Shown here: positions 51,304-59,052 of the stretch, one piece after another
Numbering within the stretch: the stretch's first letter is position 1
How the letters are laid out: every line of letters starts with the position of its first letter
Source: Rhodococcus triatomae BKS 15-14
GTDB taxonomy: Bacteria; Actinomycetota; Actinomycetes; Mycobacteriales; Mycobacteriaceae
DNA: 64,000 nt
Direction: 5' to 3'
Assembly (NCBI GenBank): GCA_000341795.1
Contig: AODO01000013.1
Location: 1 to 64,000 of the forward strand
Translations under genes and position numbers: made by a program
The notes under the pieces: model-generated
The model's database searches: none
What the model saw: only the letters and a program-made list of their open reading frames with translations
Told to the model about the DNA's origin: nothing

Positions 51304-53070
51304 ATGCCCCATGTCGTCACCCAGTCCTGCTGCAGCGACGCCTCGTGTGTCTACGCCTGCCCGGTCAACTGCATCCACCCGACGCCGGACGAACCGGACT
51401 TCCTCACGGCGGAGATGCTCCACATCGACCCCGTCGCCTGCGTCGACTGCGGTGCCTGCGTGTCGGCGTGCCCCGTCGACGCGATCGTCCCGCAGAAGAA
51501 GCTGACCGAGCCGCAGGTCCAGTACCTGCAGATCAACGCCGACTACTACAAGGAGCCGCACGAGGACCGCGCCCGCATCGGCGGGAGCGCCTCCCGTCCC
51601 GCGCTGGCGAAGGTCACCGCCGCGCCGGTCGTGGCCGCCGAGCGTGGTCCGCTGCGTGTCGCGATCGTCGGATCGGGGCCCGCGGCGATGTACGCGGCGG
51701 ACGAGCTGCTCACCCAGCGGGGTGTGACGGTCGACGTGTTCGACCGGCTTCCGGTGCCGTACGGGCTCGTTCGCGCCGGGGTGGCGCCCGACCACCAGAA
51801 GACCAAGCAGGTCTCGCGGCTGTACGACACGATCTCCGCCCAGCCCGGTTTCCAGTACTACCTGGGCGTCGAGGTCGGTCGCGACGTCACGCACGAGGAG
51901 CTGCTGGCGCATCACCACGCGGTGATCTACGCGGTCGGGGCGTCTCGCGACCGCACCCTCGGAGTGCCGGGGGAGGATCTGCCGGGCAGCACCTCCGCCA
52001 CCGATTTCGTCGCCTGGTACAACGGGCATCCCGACCACGCGAACGACAGCTACGACCTCTCGCACCGCCGCGCCGTCATCGTCGGCAACGGCAACGTCGC
52101 GCTCGACGTGGCCCGCATCCTGACCACCGACCCCGACACACTTGCCGGCACGGACATCGCGCCCTATGCGCTGGAAGCCTTGCGCGGCAGTCGAATCGAG
52201 GAGGTCGTGATCGTGGCGCGGCGCGGGTTCGCGCAGTCGGCGTTCACCGTCCCGGAGTTCGCGGGACTGCTCGACGCACCCGGGGTCGACGTGCTCGTTC
52301 CCGACGCCGAGGCGGCACTCGACCCGATCTCGGATGAACTCGCCTCGCGCGGCGAACTCGATCACGCCACGACGCAGAAGCTGCGCCTGCTCGCGAAACT
52401 CGCCCGGCCGACGGACGGGAGTCGGCGGATCGTCTTCCGGTACCTGCTCTCGCCCGCCGAGATCCTCGGCGACGACCACGTGACCGGAGTCAGGTTCGCC
52501 CGCAACGAGATCGTCGTCGGCGACGACGGCAGTGTGCGCGTGAAGGCGACCGCGGAGAGCGAATCGCTCGAGGCGGGTCTGGTTCTCACGTCGATCGGTT
52601 ATCGCGGGGTGCCGATCGACGGAGTGCCGTTCGACGACGCCCGCGGCGTGATCCCGAACGACGACGGCCGGGTCCTCGCCGCGCCGGGTGCCGACCCACT
52701 CGGCGGCGTGTACGCCACCGGGTGGATCAAGCGTGGCCCCAGCGGGTTCATCGGGACGAACAAGTCCTGCGCCCAGGACACCGTGCGGCACCTCGTCGCC
52801 GATTTCAACGCGGGCCGGCTGGCCCCGCCGTCGGAGGACGCGGCGGCGTTGCGGGCCCTGATCGGTCGGCGCCGGCCCACGTTCATCGACCGGGCGGGCT
52901 GGCAGGTGATCGACGCCGAGGAGCGGCGGCGAGGCGCGGAGTCCGGCCGGGCTCGGGTGAAGATCACCGACGAGGCCGAGCTCGTCGCGTTGGCACGGAC
53001 GGCCGCGACACCGGCCGCCGGGACGCGGACCCCGCGGTTGCTCCGGAAGGGCCGGCTCGTCCCGTCCTGA
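51304..53070 (+). CDS. fprB: Ferredoxin-NADP+ reductase FprB with N-terminal ferredoxin domain
   Basis: A 588-residue flavoprotein. Residues 1-80 are a two-cluster ferredoxin with CCSDASCVYACPVNC and CVDCGACVSACPVDA. The rest is an adrenodoxin-reductase-like module: FAD-binding VAIVGSGPAAMYAADEL (about 118-134), the NADPH-binding VIVGNGNVALDVARIL and a late YATGWIKRGPSGFIGTNK motif. It moves electrons from NADPH through FAD to its own Fe-S clusters and then to a partner. It is equivalent to Rv0886. The last 100 residues are a helical extension usual for FprB. It sits directly after the AurF gene, the likely partner. Confidence 0.95.
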   Translation: MPHVVTQSCCSDASCVYACPVNCIHPTPDEPDFLTAEMLHIDPVACVDCGACVSACPVDAIVPQKKLTEPQVQYLQINADYYKEPHEDRARIGGSASRPALAKVTAAPVVAAERGPLRVAIVGSGPAAMYAADELLTQRGVTVDVFDRLPVPYGLVRAGVAPDHQKTKQVSRLYDTISAQPGFQYYLGVEVGRDVTHEELLAHHHAVIYAVGASRDRTLGVPGEDLPGSTSATDFVAWYNGHPDHANDSYDLSHRRAVIVGNGNVALDVARILTTDPDTLAGTDIAPYALEALRGSRIEEVVIVARRGFAQSAFTVPEFAGLLDAPGVDVLVPDAEAALDPISDELASRGELDHATTQKLRLLAKLARPTDGSRRIVFRYLLSPAEILGDDHVTGVRFARNEIVVGDDGSVRVKATAESESLEAGLVLTSIGYRGVPIDGVPFDDARGVIPNDDGRVLAAPGADPLGGVYATGWIKRGPSGFIGTNKSCAQDTVRHLVADFNAGRLAPPSEDAAALRALIGRRRPTFIDRAGWQVIDAEERRRGAESGRARVKITDEAELVALARTAATPAAGTRTPRLLRKGRLVPS

Positions 53071-53124
53071 CGTCGTCCGCGCGTCGCGGGTGCGCCGGCA
53101 CGCCCCGCGACGCACAATCGTGCG

Positions 53125-54447
53125 ATGACCGTCATCGGAGCGCGGCATCACACCACGGCCCGGCGCTGGTGGGCACGTGCGGCGTTCGCCGCTGTCGCCT
53201 TCACCGCCGTCCTGCTGATCGTCGTCGCCGGGGTGTTCGGAACGCTCGCCCTGGTGGCCACGACCTTCGGCGGCGTCGCCGTGATGGCGGCCTTCGGATA
53301 CTGGTTCCTCTCCGGTCGGGGTGCGGCCCGCTGGATCTGTCTGGCGGTCGCGCTGCTGACGCCGGTCGCGGTACTCGTCATGTTCGTGCAGCAGCGGTTG
53401 CTGTGGGTCGTCCTCGTGGCGCTGGCGGCGACGGCCGTCGCCGTCGCCTGTGCCCGGGTCGCGCTCGACGAGGGCAGGCGGCCGGTGCGGGAGCGAGACA
53501 CAGCGCCGCCGAAACATCCGTTCCTGGTGATGAATCCGCACTCCGGAGGTGGCACCGTCGTCGAGAAGGATCTGGTGCGGCGGGCGGAGGAACTCGGCGC
53601 CGAGGTGGCACTGCTCGACGGACCCGAGATCGTCGACGTCGCGGAACTGGCGCGACAGGCGGTGGCCCATGGCGCCGATCTGCTCGGCGTCGCGGGCGGC
53701 GACGGCACGCAGGCCCTCGTCGCGGCGGTTGCCGCCGAACACGATCTGCCCTTCCTCGTCATCAGCGCGGGCACCCGGAACCACTTCGCGCTCGACCTCG
53801 GGCTCGACCGCAGCGACCCCGTCACCGGCCTCGAGGCACTCCGGGACGGGGTCGAGATCCGCATCGACCTCGGGATGATCGGTGACCGGGTGTTCGTGAA
53901 CAACGCGTCGTTCGGGGTGTACGCGGAGATCGTCCGCAGCCCCGCGTACCGGGACGACAAGGGCGGCACCGTGCTGCGGATGCTGCCGGACCTCCTGGCC
54001 GAGGGTGGGGGACCGCGACTCACGGTGCGGGCAGGCGACGCCACGGTCGACGGACCCCAGGCGGTGCTCGTCAGCAACGGCACCTACCGCACGAACGATC
54101 TCGCCGGGCTGGGGCGCCGCACGGCCCTCGACGACGGTGTGCTCGGACTCGTCACCGTCTCGGTGTCCAGCGCTCGCCAGGCCGTCGGCCTGCTCGGGCG
54201 GGTTCGCGAACGCGGAGTGACCCAGTACGAGGTGACCGAGGCGGTCGTCGATTCGGATGCCGACGAGATCGCGGTCGGGGTGGACGGTGAGTCGCTCACG
54301 GTGCGCACCCCGGTCCGGTGCACCGTCCGTCCCGGCGCGCTGCGTGTGCGGGTGCCGCGGACCCGGCCGGGGGTGCCGCCACCGAAGGTGACCCTGGACT
54401 GGGTTCGCCTTCGGTCGTTGGCGTGGGGTCGCACCCCCGGCCGGTGA
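53125..54447 (+). CDS. Diacylglycerol/sphingosine-kinase-family protein with N-terminal membrane domain
   Basis: A 440-residue protein. Four hydrophobic helices (about 18-38, 42-60, 68-86 and 90-108) form an N-terminal membrane domain. The DAGK catalytic domain follows from about residue 130: FLVMNPHSGGG, the nucleotide motif GVAGGDGTQALV, SAGTRNHFALDLGL and the C-terminal beta domain with VNNASFGVYAEIV and GVDGESLTV. It should phosphorylate a membrane lipid alcohol with ATP; the exact lipid is unknown. A CACAAT hexamer lies 6 bases before the ATG. It ends 5 bases from the convergent DUF305 gene. Confidence 0.92.
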   Translation: MTVIGARHHTTARRWWARAAFAAVAFTAVLLIVVAGVFGTLALVATTFGGVAVMAAFGYWFLSGRGAARWICLAVALLTPVAVLVMFVQQRLLWVVLVALAATAVAVACARVALDEGRRPVRERDTAPPKHPFLVMNPHSGGGTVVEKDLVRRAEELGAEVALLDGPEIVDVAELARQAVAHGADLLGVAGGDGTQALVAAVAAEHDLPFLVISAGTRNHFALDLGLDRSDPVTGLEALRDGVEIRIDLGMIGDRVFVNNASFGVYAEIVRSPAYRDDKGGTVLRMLPDLLAEGGGPRLTVRAGDATVDGPQAVLVSNGTYRTNDLAGLGRRTALDDGVLGLVTVSVSSARQAVGLLGRVRERGVTQYEVTEAVVDSDADEIAVGVDGESLTVRTPVRCTVRPGALRVRVPRTRPGVPPPKVTLDWVRLRSLAWGRTPGR

Positions 54448-54452
54448 CGGCG

Positions 54453-55079
54453 TCACTGGCCGAGCATCGCCCTCATCTGTTCGATCTCGGCCTGCTGGCC
54501 GGCCACGATCTTCCCGGCCAGTTCCTCGACCTGTTCGCTGGAGCCGTCGGCCTGGATCTGCCGTGAGGAGTCGATCGCGCCCTGGTGGTGGTCGATCATC
54601 ATCTCCAGCCAGGCCCGGTCGAATTCGGTGCCGGTGGCGTTCTCCAGGGCGGCCATGTCGTCGGCCGACATCATCCCGCCCATGTCACCCATCGACGAGT
54701 GGTCCATGCCCTCGTTCATCATGGTGGGCTCGCCCCAGGCGCTGAGCCACCCCGTCATCTGCTCGATCTCGGGGTCCTGGGCCGCCTGGATCTGTGACGC
54801 CAGCTCGAGGAGTTCCGCATTGTCGGTGCGGCCCTGCGCGAGCGCTGCCATCTCCACGGCCTGCTGGTGATGCGGGATCATCATCTGCGTCCACATCACA
54901 TCGGCGGAATTGTGGTCGGACGAGGCGTCCGCCGCCGGGGCCGACGTCGTCGTCGACATCGAACCCGTGGAGTCCATCGAGTGGCCTGCGTTGTCGTCGC
55001 TGTCGCTGCATCCGGCGACGATCAGTGCGCCTGCAGTGAGGGCGGCGAGGAATCCGGCGGTTCGGGTGTGCGTGTTCAT
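54453..55079 (-). CDS. DUF305 lipoprotein, Met/His-rich
   Basis: A 208-residue lipoprotein. The lipobox is LIVAGC (Cys near residue 24). The mature part has two DUF305 repeats, each with a four-helix pattern: MWTQMMIPHHQQAVEMAAL and WLEMMIDHHQGAIDSS. Between them lies a Met-rich stretch (MDHSSMGDMGGMM). His and Met are common copper ligands, and DUF305 proteins are often found with copper genes. The ATG at 55079 starts the signal peptide. It lies 64 bases after the DUF6153 gene on the same strand, so both are probably controlled by the CsoR-like operator at 55590. Confidence 0.9.
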   Translation of the reverse strand: MNTHTRTAGFLAALTAGALIVAGCSDSDDNAGHSMDSTGSMSTTTSAPAADASSDHNSADVMWTQMMIPHHQQAVEMAALAQGRTDNAELLELASQIQAAQDPEIEQMTGWLSAWGEPTMMNEGMDHSSMGDMGGMMSADDMAALENATGTEFDRAWLEMMIDHHQGAIDSSRQIQADGSSEQVEELAGKIVAGQQAEIEQMRAMLGQ

Positions 55080-55143
55080 GTGTCTGCCTTGCTCTTCGGG
55101 TGTTTGGAGGGGGCCGGACTGCGCGCGCGGCGCAGTGGCCCTG

Positions 55144-55578
55144 TCACACCCGAAGGAGGCAGAGGGTCGCGAGGCGGGTGGAGGTGCGCGATGCGAAGGG
55201 CGGCCCGCGGCCCGCTCGCAGCCGGATGTCACGCACCCGCGCGGCGAGACCGACGGTGGCGACGGGGACGCCGAACAGCAGCAGCACGAGCAGCAGTGCC
55301 ACGCCGCCGCCGAGGACGGCCAGGCATGCGGCGAGCATGTGTTGGTCGTCCGCGTGGCCCCCGCCCTCGCCGTGGCCCGCGGGTGGTGTGGGGGCGTGGT
55401 CCGTAGCGGACGCGGCCGGATCCGGTTGCATCGCGGATTGAGCGGACTGCGCGGACCGGTGGGCGGCCGGAGCGGGAAGGCTGGTCGCGACGTGGTGCAT
55501 CGCGAGTACCCCGAGGATCACGGCGAGCAACAGGACCGCGCGACGCGGTCCCGTGCTGACGTGCTCGGATCGGGGCAT
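55144..55578 (-). CDS. DUF6153 membrane protein, His/Met-rich
   Basis: A 144-residue protein with two membrane helices: residues 14-31 (AVLLLAVILGVLAMHHVA) and about 85-108 (LAACLAVLGGGVALLLVLLLF). The loop between them is Pro/Ala-rich and includes a His-rich stretch (HGEGGGHADDQHML). The tail is basic. DUF6153 genes commonly precede DUF305 genes in actinobacteria; function is unknown, with a copper link suggested by neighbours and regulation. The ATG at 55578 lies 7 bases after TATAGT, so it is leaderless. That promoter lies within the end of the upstream EcsC-like gene. Confidence 0.82.
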   Translation of the reverse strand: MPRSEHVSTGPRRAVLLLAVILGVLAMHHVATSLPAPAAHRSAQSAQSAMQPDPAASATDHAPTPPAGHGEGGGHADDQHMLAACLAVLGGGVALLLVLLLFGVPVATVGLAARVRDIRLRAGRGPPFASRTSTRLATLCLLRV

Positions 55579-55585
55579 GCCGACG

Positions 55586-55591
55586 ACTATA
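55586..55591 (-). promoter_or_regulatory. -10 element of the DUF6153 gene (leaderless)
   Basis: TATAGT on the minus strand ends 7 bases before ATG at 55578. It overlaps the stop codon of the EcsC-like gene and the edge of the CsoR-like palindrome. Confidence 0.65.
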
Positions 55592-56300
55592 CCCCCTGGG
55601 GGTAGTCTCCCGGGATCGGCTGCGGGTAGGCGTCCACCGTGACGGCCCAGTGCGCCGGCGCGGGGCCGAACGCGTCGCGTGCGTTGGCGATGACGCCCTT
55701 GCCGATCGTCCGGTTGCCCGCACTGCCGATCACGGCGCCGATGCCGGCAGGAACCAGTTTGCCGAACATGAGCGCGCCGCGCTTGACGGCGTACCGGGTG
55801 ACGAAGGTGTGGACCAGGCTGTTGTTCATGCCGCGCACCGTCTGGGTGGGTAGCTTCCCGGACAGCAGCGCGCCCCAGTTCTTGGTGGTCTTCCCGACCG
55901 CCTTCTCGACGATCTCCATGCCTGCGCTGCCGAGGGCGACCGCGAGGACGAGCGCGCGGCGGCGCTCGTGGTTGTCGACGGGGATGCCGTGCACCGAGGC
56001 GACCGCGAGGGTGAACAGGGCGCTCGCCTCGAGGAAGAAGGCGGTCTCGGCGCCGACCGCGGCGATGGAACCGGCGGTCCCGATGCCGGGCACCGCGGCC
56101 GCGGCGCCGACCGCGCCGCCGCTGCCGGTGACCGCGAGCAGGAACGTCCTCTCGAGTCGGTCCACGATCTGCTGCGGACTCTCCCCGGGATGGGCTCGGC
56201 GCAGCCTCGACACGTGCCCCTCCACGGCGGGACCCTGCAGCCTCGCGCCGTTGTCGAGGAGCGAGGTGATCGCCTGCTCGACGCGTCCGGTGATGTCCAT
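55587..56300 (-). CDS. EcsC-like membrane-associated protein
   Basis: A 237-residue protein similar to EcsC-family proteins. Gly/Ala-rich helices fill the middle (LLAVTGSGGAVGAAAAVPGIGTAGSIAAVGAETAFF), and another hydrophobic region lies near the C-terminus (LMFGKLVPAGIGAVIGSAGN). The family is widespread and has no clear function. The ATG at 56300 is chosen because AGGAGG lies 9-10 bases upstream; a longer frame to 56345 has none. The last codons overlap the promoter and operator of the DUF6153 gene, so transcription of this gene may interfere with that promoter. Confidence 0.8.
   Translation of the reverse strand: MDITGRVEQAITSLLDNGARLQGPAVEGHVSRLRRAHPGESPQQIVDRLERTFLLAVTGSGGAVGAAAAVPGIGTAGSIAAVGAETAFFLEASALFTLAVASVHGIPVDNHERRRALVLAVALGSAGMEIVEKAVGKTTKNWGALLSGKLPTQTVRGMNNSLVHTFVTRYAVKRGALMFGKLVPAGIGAVIGSAGNRTIGKGVIANARDAFGPAPAHWAVTVDAYPQPIPGDYPQGV
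55590..55604. promoter_or_regulatory. CsoR/RicR-like copper operator
   Basis: TACCCCC-T-GGGGGTA is a perfect 7-1-7 palindrome of the G/C-tract type bound by CsoR-family copper sensors. It overlaps the -10 of the DUF6153 gene, so the apo-repressor would block the polymerase and Cu(I) would release it. No csoR gene is in the window. Confidence 0.65.
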
Positions 56301-56387
56301 CGGTACGTCCTCCTGCTCGGATCTGCACGGTCGGCAGCCGAACAAGTGTCAAACGTCCGGCGCGTCCCGATTGTTCCAAACAGGCGA

Positions 56388-56393
56388 TAGCCT
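56388..56393 (+). promoter_or_regulatory. -10 element of the AraC-family gene (leaderless)
   Basis: TAGCCT ends 6 bases before ATG at 56400. Confidence 0.5.
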
Positions 56394-56399
56394 CGATGG

Positions 56400-57245
56400 A
56401 TGACCGGTGTCTCGCAGGGGGCGCGTGCGTTGCCCGCCCCGCCGCTACGGTCCTTCCTCGGTCCGTACGCGGGCTATCGGCTGTCCGGTTACCCGCCCGG
56501 TGTCCATCTCGGGATGCCTGCACCCGAGCTGACGGTCGTCGTGTCGCTGGACTCCCCGCTCGCCGTGACCGCGACCGCCCACCCGGAGCAGCCCGCGGGT
56601 GCGTGGGGTGCGCTGGCGAGCGGACTCGCGACCTCGGCGGTGACCATCGCGCACGACGGCACCCAGCACGGCGTCCAGTTGGCGCTCACCCCGGCCGGGT
56701 CGAGGGCGCTGCTCGGTGCGCCCGCCGGTGCGCTCGGGGCGTGGATCGTGGACCTGCGTGACGTCCTCGGCCCCGATGCCCGCGAGCTCACCGAGCGGAT
56801 CGCCGCCGAGCCCGGTTGGCCCGGGCGGTTCGCGATCCTCGACGAGGTGCTGCTGCGCCGGGCCGTCGACGACGCCGTCGATCGCAACCTCGCCCGCGCC
56901 TGGCAGCGGCTCACCTCACCCGGCGCGCCGCGCGTCGCCGATGTGGCGCGGGAGATCGGCTGGAGCAGAAGACATCTGGTCGGCCGATTCACCGCGGAGT
57001 TCGGGGTCGGGCCGAAAGATGCGATGCGGGTGGCCCGCTTCCACCGGTCCAAGGGACTGCAGCAACTGTGCCCCTCGATGACGCTCGCCGACGTCGCTGC
57101 ACGCTGCGGCTTCTACGACCAGGCTCATCTGGCTCGCGAATGGCGGGCACTCGCCGGGGTGCCGCCGTCGAGGTGGCGGGCCGACGAGCAGTTCCCACTC
57201 GTCCAAGACGACGCCCGGTTCGACGGAGCATCGTCGGGGGCATGA
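56400..57245 (+). CDS. AraC-family transcriptional regulator
   Basis: A 281-residue regulator. The N-terminal 150 residues are a sensing domain of the type with FLGPYAGYRLSGYPPGVHLGMPAPE. The AraC DNA-binding domain spans about 160-260: VADVAREIGWSRRHLVGRFTAEFGVGP for the first helix-turn-helix and TLADVAARCGFYDQAHLAREW for the second. The ATG at 56400 lies 6 bases after TAGCCT. Its TGA overlaps the ATG of the VOC gene (ATGA), so the pair is coupled and the VOC enzyme may be linked to the signal sensed. Confidence 0.92.
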   Translation: MTGVSQGARALPAPPLRSFLGPYAGYRLSGYPPGVHLGMPAPELTVVVSLDSPLAVTATAHPEQPAGAWGALASGLATSAVTIAHDGTQHGVQLALTPAGSRALLGAPAGALGAWIVDLRDVLGPDARELTERIAAEPGWPGRFAILDEVLLRRAVDDAVDRNLARAWQRLTSPGAPRVADVAREIGWSRRHLVGRFTAEFGVGPKDAMRVARFHRSKGLQQLCPSMTLADVAARCGFYDQAHLAREWRALAGVPPSRWRADEQFPLVQDDARFDGASSGA

Positions 57246-57649
57246 CGACGGAAGCGAGCACCACCATGACCACCACCCACGTCTGGCCGACGCTGACCTA
57301 TGCGAACGCCCGAACCGCCATCGCGTTCCTCGTCGACGCCTTCGGGTTCGTCGAGAAGGCGGTGTACGGCGACGGTGACCGTGTCGACCACGCCCAACTC
57401 GACTGGCCCGAGGGCGGTGGCATCATGCTCGGCAGCCGCCGCGACGACTCGGTGCTCGCCGACCTCCCGCCCGGCGTCGGATCCGTCTACCTCGTCACCG
57501 ACCGGCCCGACGAACTCCACGACCGCGCCCTCGCCGCGGGCGCGACGATCGTCAAGGGACTGACCGACGAGGACTACGGGTCACGCGGCTTCACCTGCCG
57601 CGACCCCGAGGGCGTCTTCTGGAGCTTCGGCACCTACGGCGGCGAGTAG
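57242..57649 (+). CDS. VOC-superfamily (glyoxalase/bleomycin-resistance-like) protein
   Basis: A 135-residue single-domain VOC protein. It has the two beta-alpha-beta-beta-beta halves: VWPTLTYANARTAIAFLVDAFGFVEK, then VYLVTDRPDELHDRALAAGATIVKGL and the ending GFTCRDPEGVFWSFGTY. Members isomerise, cleave or sequester small molecules using a metal site; His, Glu and aromatic residues are present, but no substrate is evident. It is the second gene of the araC operon (4-base overlap) and ends 10 bases from the convergent TetR gene. Confidence 0.88.
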   Translation: MTTEASTTMTTTHVWPTLTYANARTAIAFLVDAFGFVEKAVYGDGDRVDHAQLDWPEGGGIMLGSRRDDSVLADLPPGVGSVYLVTDRPDELHDRALAAGATIVKGLTDEDYGSRGFTCRDPEGVFWSFGTYGGE

Positions 57650-57659
57650 CCGGCGGCGA

Positions 57660-58292
57660 TCAGCGTCCACCGGCCGGGTCGGCCAGCATCCCGCGCCACG
57701 CGACCTCGAGCGCCTCCCGGCAGCGCTCCTGCGCTCCGCGCTCGTCGAACGGGACGCCCCGGACGACGAGCTGGTAGTAGAACACCCCGGCGAGGAGGTC
57801 GAAGCAGGCGACGACGTCGAGGTCGGCGCGCAGCACGCCTCGCTCCATGCCGGCGCGGAGGAAGTCCTCCACCGGGACGCGCCGCCGGGAGACGTGCGAA
57901 TCCCAGTACGCGCGTTGCAGTTCCCGGTCCTCCATCGCCATCGCGATCCGGCGGCGGAACCGTTCGTCCGGGTAGTCGGTGCGGCCGTCGGCGGAGCCGA
58001 GGAACGCATCGAAGAGCGTCTCGCGCAGGTCCCCGTCGGTCGGCATCGGTCCCGGCTGTTCCCGGCCCCTGTCCACCGCGGTGGCGACCAGCGTGGTGAT
58101 CGACGGCCACCGCCGGTACAGCGCGGCCCGGCTGACGCCGCTGCGTTCGACGATCCGGGCCACGGTCGGCGTCTCGTTCTCGTCGACGAGTGCCAGTGTC
58201 GCGGCGAGGATCTGTCCGTCGATGTCGTCGTTGCGGGGCCGACCCGGACCCCGCCCGCTGGGCGCGGGGTCCGGGGCAGCGGCTGCGGTCAT
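57660..58292 (-). CDS. TetR-family regulator, last gene of the phnDCE-phosphatase operon
   Basis: A 210-residue TetR protein. A flexible N-terminus (AAAAPDPAPSGRGPGRPRNDD) leads to the helix-turn-helix at about residues 45-75 (TVARIVERSGVSRAALYRRWPSITTL). The C-terminal domain (FRRRIAMAMEDRELQRAYWDSH) resembles the TetR_C_11-type regulators. The ATG at 58292 overlaps the phosphatase stop by 4 bases, so the regulator is made with the operon, a negative-feedback layout. Its ligand is unknown. Confidence 0.88.
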   Translation of the reverse strand: MTAAAAPDPAPSGRGPGRPRNDDIDGQILAATLALVDENETPTVARIVERSGVSRAALYRRWPSITTLVATAVDRGREQPGPMPTDGDLRETLFDAFLGSADGRTDYPDERFRRRIAMAMEDRELQRAYWDSHVSRRRVPVEDFLRAGMERGVLRADLDVVACFDLLAGVFYYQLVVRGVPFDERGAQERCREALEVAWRGMLADPAGGR

Positions 58293-59050
58293 GCGCCGAG
58301 CGCGCGCCGACGTAGCCGCGCCACGGTGTCGTCGCCGAGTCCGGCCGCCCGCAGGGGTGCGAGCGGGTCGCCGTGGCGCTCGCGCAGCAGTGCGAGGGTG
58401 GTCCGCATCGGGAGGTCCCACGGTGTGTCGTCCTGGCGGAACGCCTCTTCGTCGAGGTCGAAGCCCATCTGTGCCATCAGGGCGCCCATGACCGGGTTCA
58501 TCCGGGTGTGGACCGCGTCGATGTTGGTGCCGGTGATGCAGTAGTCCGCGACGACGGCGTCGTCGTCGGCGCCGAGCGCGAGCAGCAGGGAGGCGGCGAG
58601 GACTCCGGTCCGGTCCGCGCCCGCGGCGCAGTGGAATGCGGTGGTGCCCGGCGCGAACGCGATGATGTTCAAAGCCGTGACGAGCTGCGGGGCAGCGTTC
58701 TCCAGCATTCCGGCGTACATCTCACCGAACTCGGAACGCGAGGTCGGGACGAGCTGATCCGTGTCGGCGACCCGGCTGATGTCCGCCATCAGTGGAAGGT
58801 GGTGGTAGGCAACGGGGTACCCGGCGAGCGGTCCGCGACCGGTATGTGCGACCTCGGCTCCGGAACGCAGGTCGATCACGCTCACCAGACCGTCCGCGAC
58901 GAGCGCGGCGGCGTCCGCCTCGGTGCAGGTGGACAGGTCGTCGGCACGGATCGCGAGGCCGGGACGCAGGACGCCACCGTCGATGGCGATTCCGCCGAGG
59001 TGGCGGAGGTTCACCGGCGAGCTGAGGGTGATGTCGAGTGCGGCGGTCAT
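58289..59050 (-). CDS. PtpB-like tyrosine/lipid phosphatase
   Basis: A 253-residue protein phosphatase of the Y_phosphatase3 family. The P-loop is HCAAGADRTG (CX5R with Cys nucleophile and Arg), following a FHCAAG strand. The N-terminus has the family start LSSPVNLRHLGGIAIDGGVLRPG..IRADDLS, and a downstream helical part (YCITGTNIDAV) resembles PtpB (Rv0153c), which acts on phosphotyrosine, phosphoserine and phosphoinositides. It has no export signal. It is located right after the importer permease (2-base gap) and overlaps the TetR gene, so it is part of the phosphonate/phosphite-type operon, where it may release phosphate from an imported or internal ester. Confidence 0.88.
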   Translation of the reverse strand: MTAALDITLSSPVNLRHLGGIAIDGGVLRPGLAIRADDLSTCTEADAAALVADGLVSVIDLRSGAEVAHTGRGPLAGYPVAYHHLPLMADISRVADTDQLVPTSRSEFGEMYAGMLENAAPQLVTALNIIAFAPGTTAFHCAAGADRTGVLAASLLLALGADDDAVVADYCITGTNIDAVHTRMNPVMGALMAQMGFDLDEEAFRQDDTPWDLPMRTTLALLRERHGDPLAPLRAAGLGDDTVARLRRRALGA

Positions 59051-59052
59051 GG

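Noticed and set aside
51106-54456. A 1116-codon minus-strand open frame across fprB and the lipid kinase gene
   Set aside because: Composition typical of antisense GC shadow; it covers two well-supported + strand genes.
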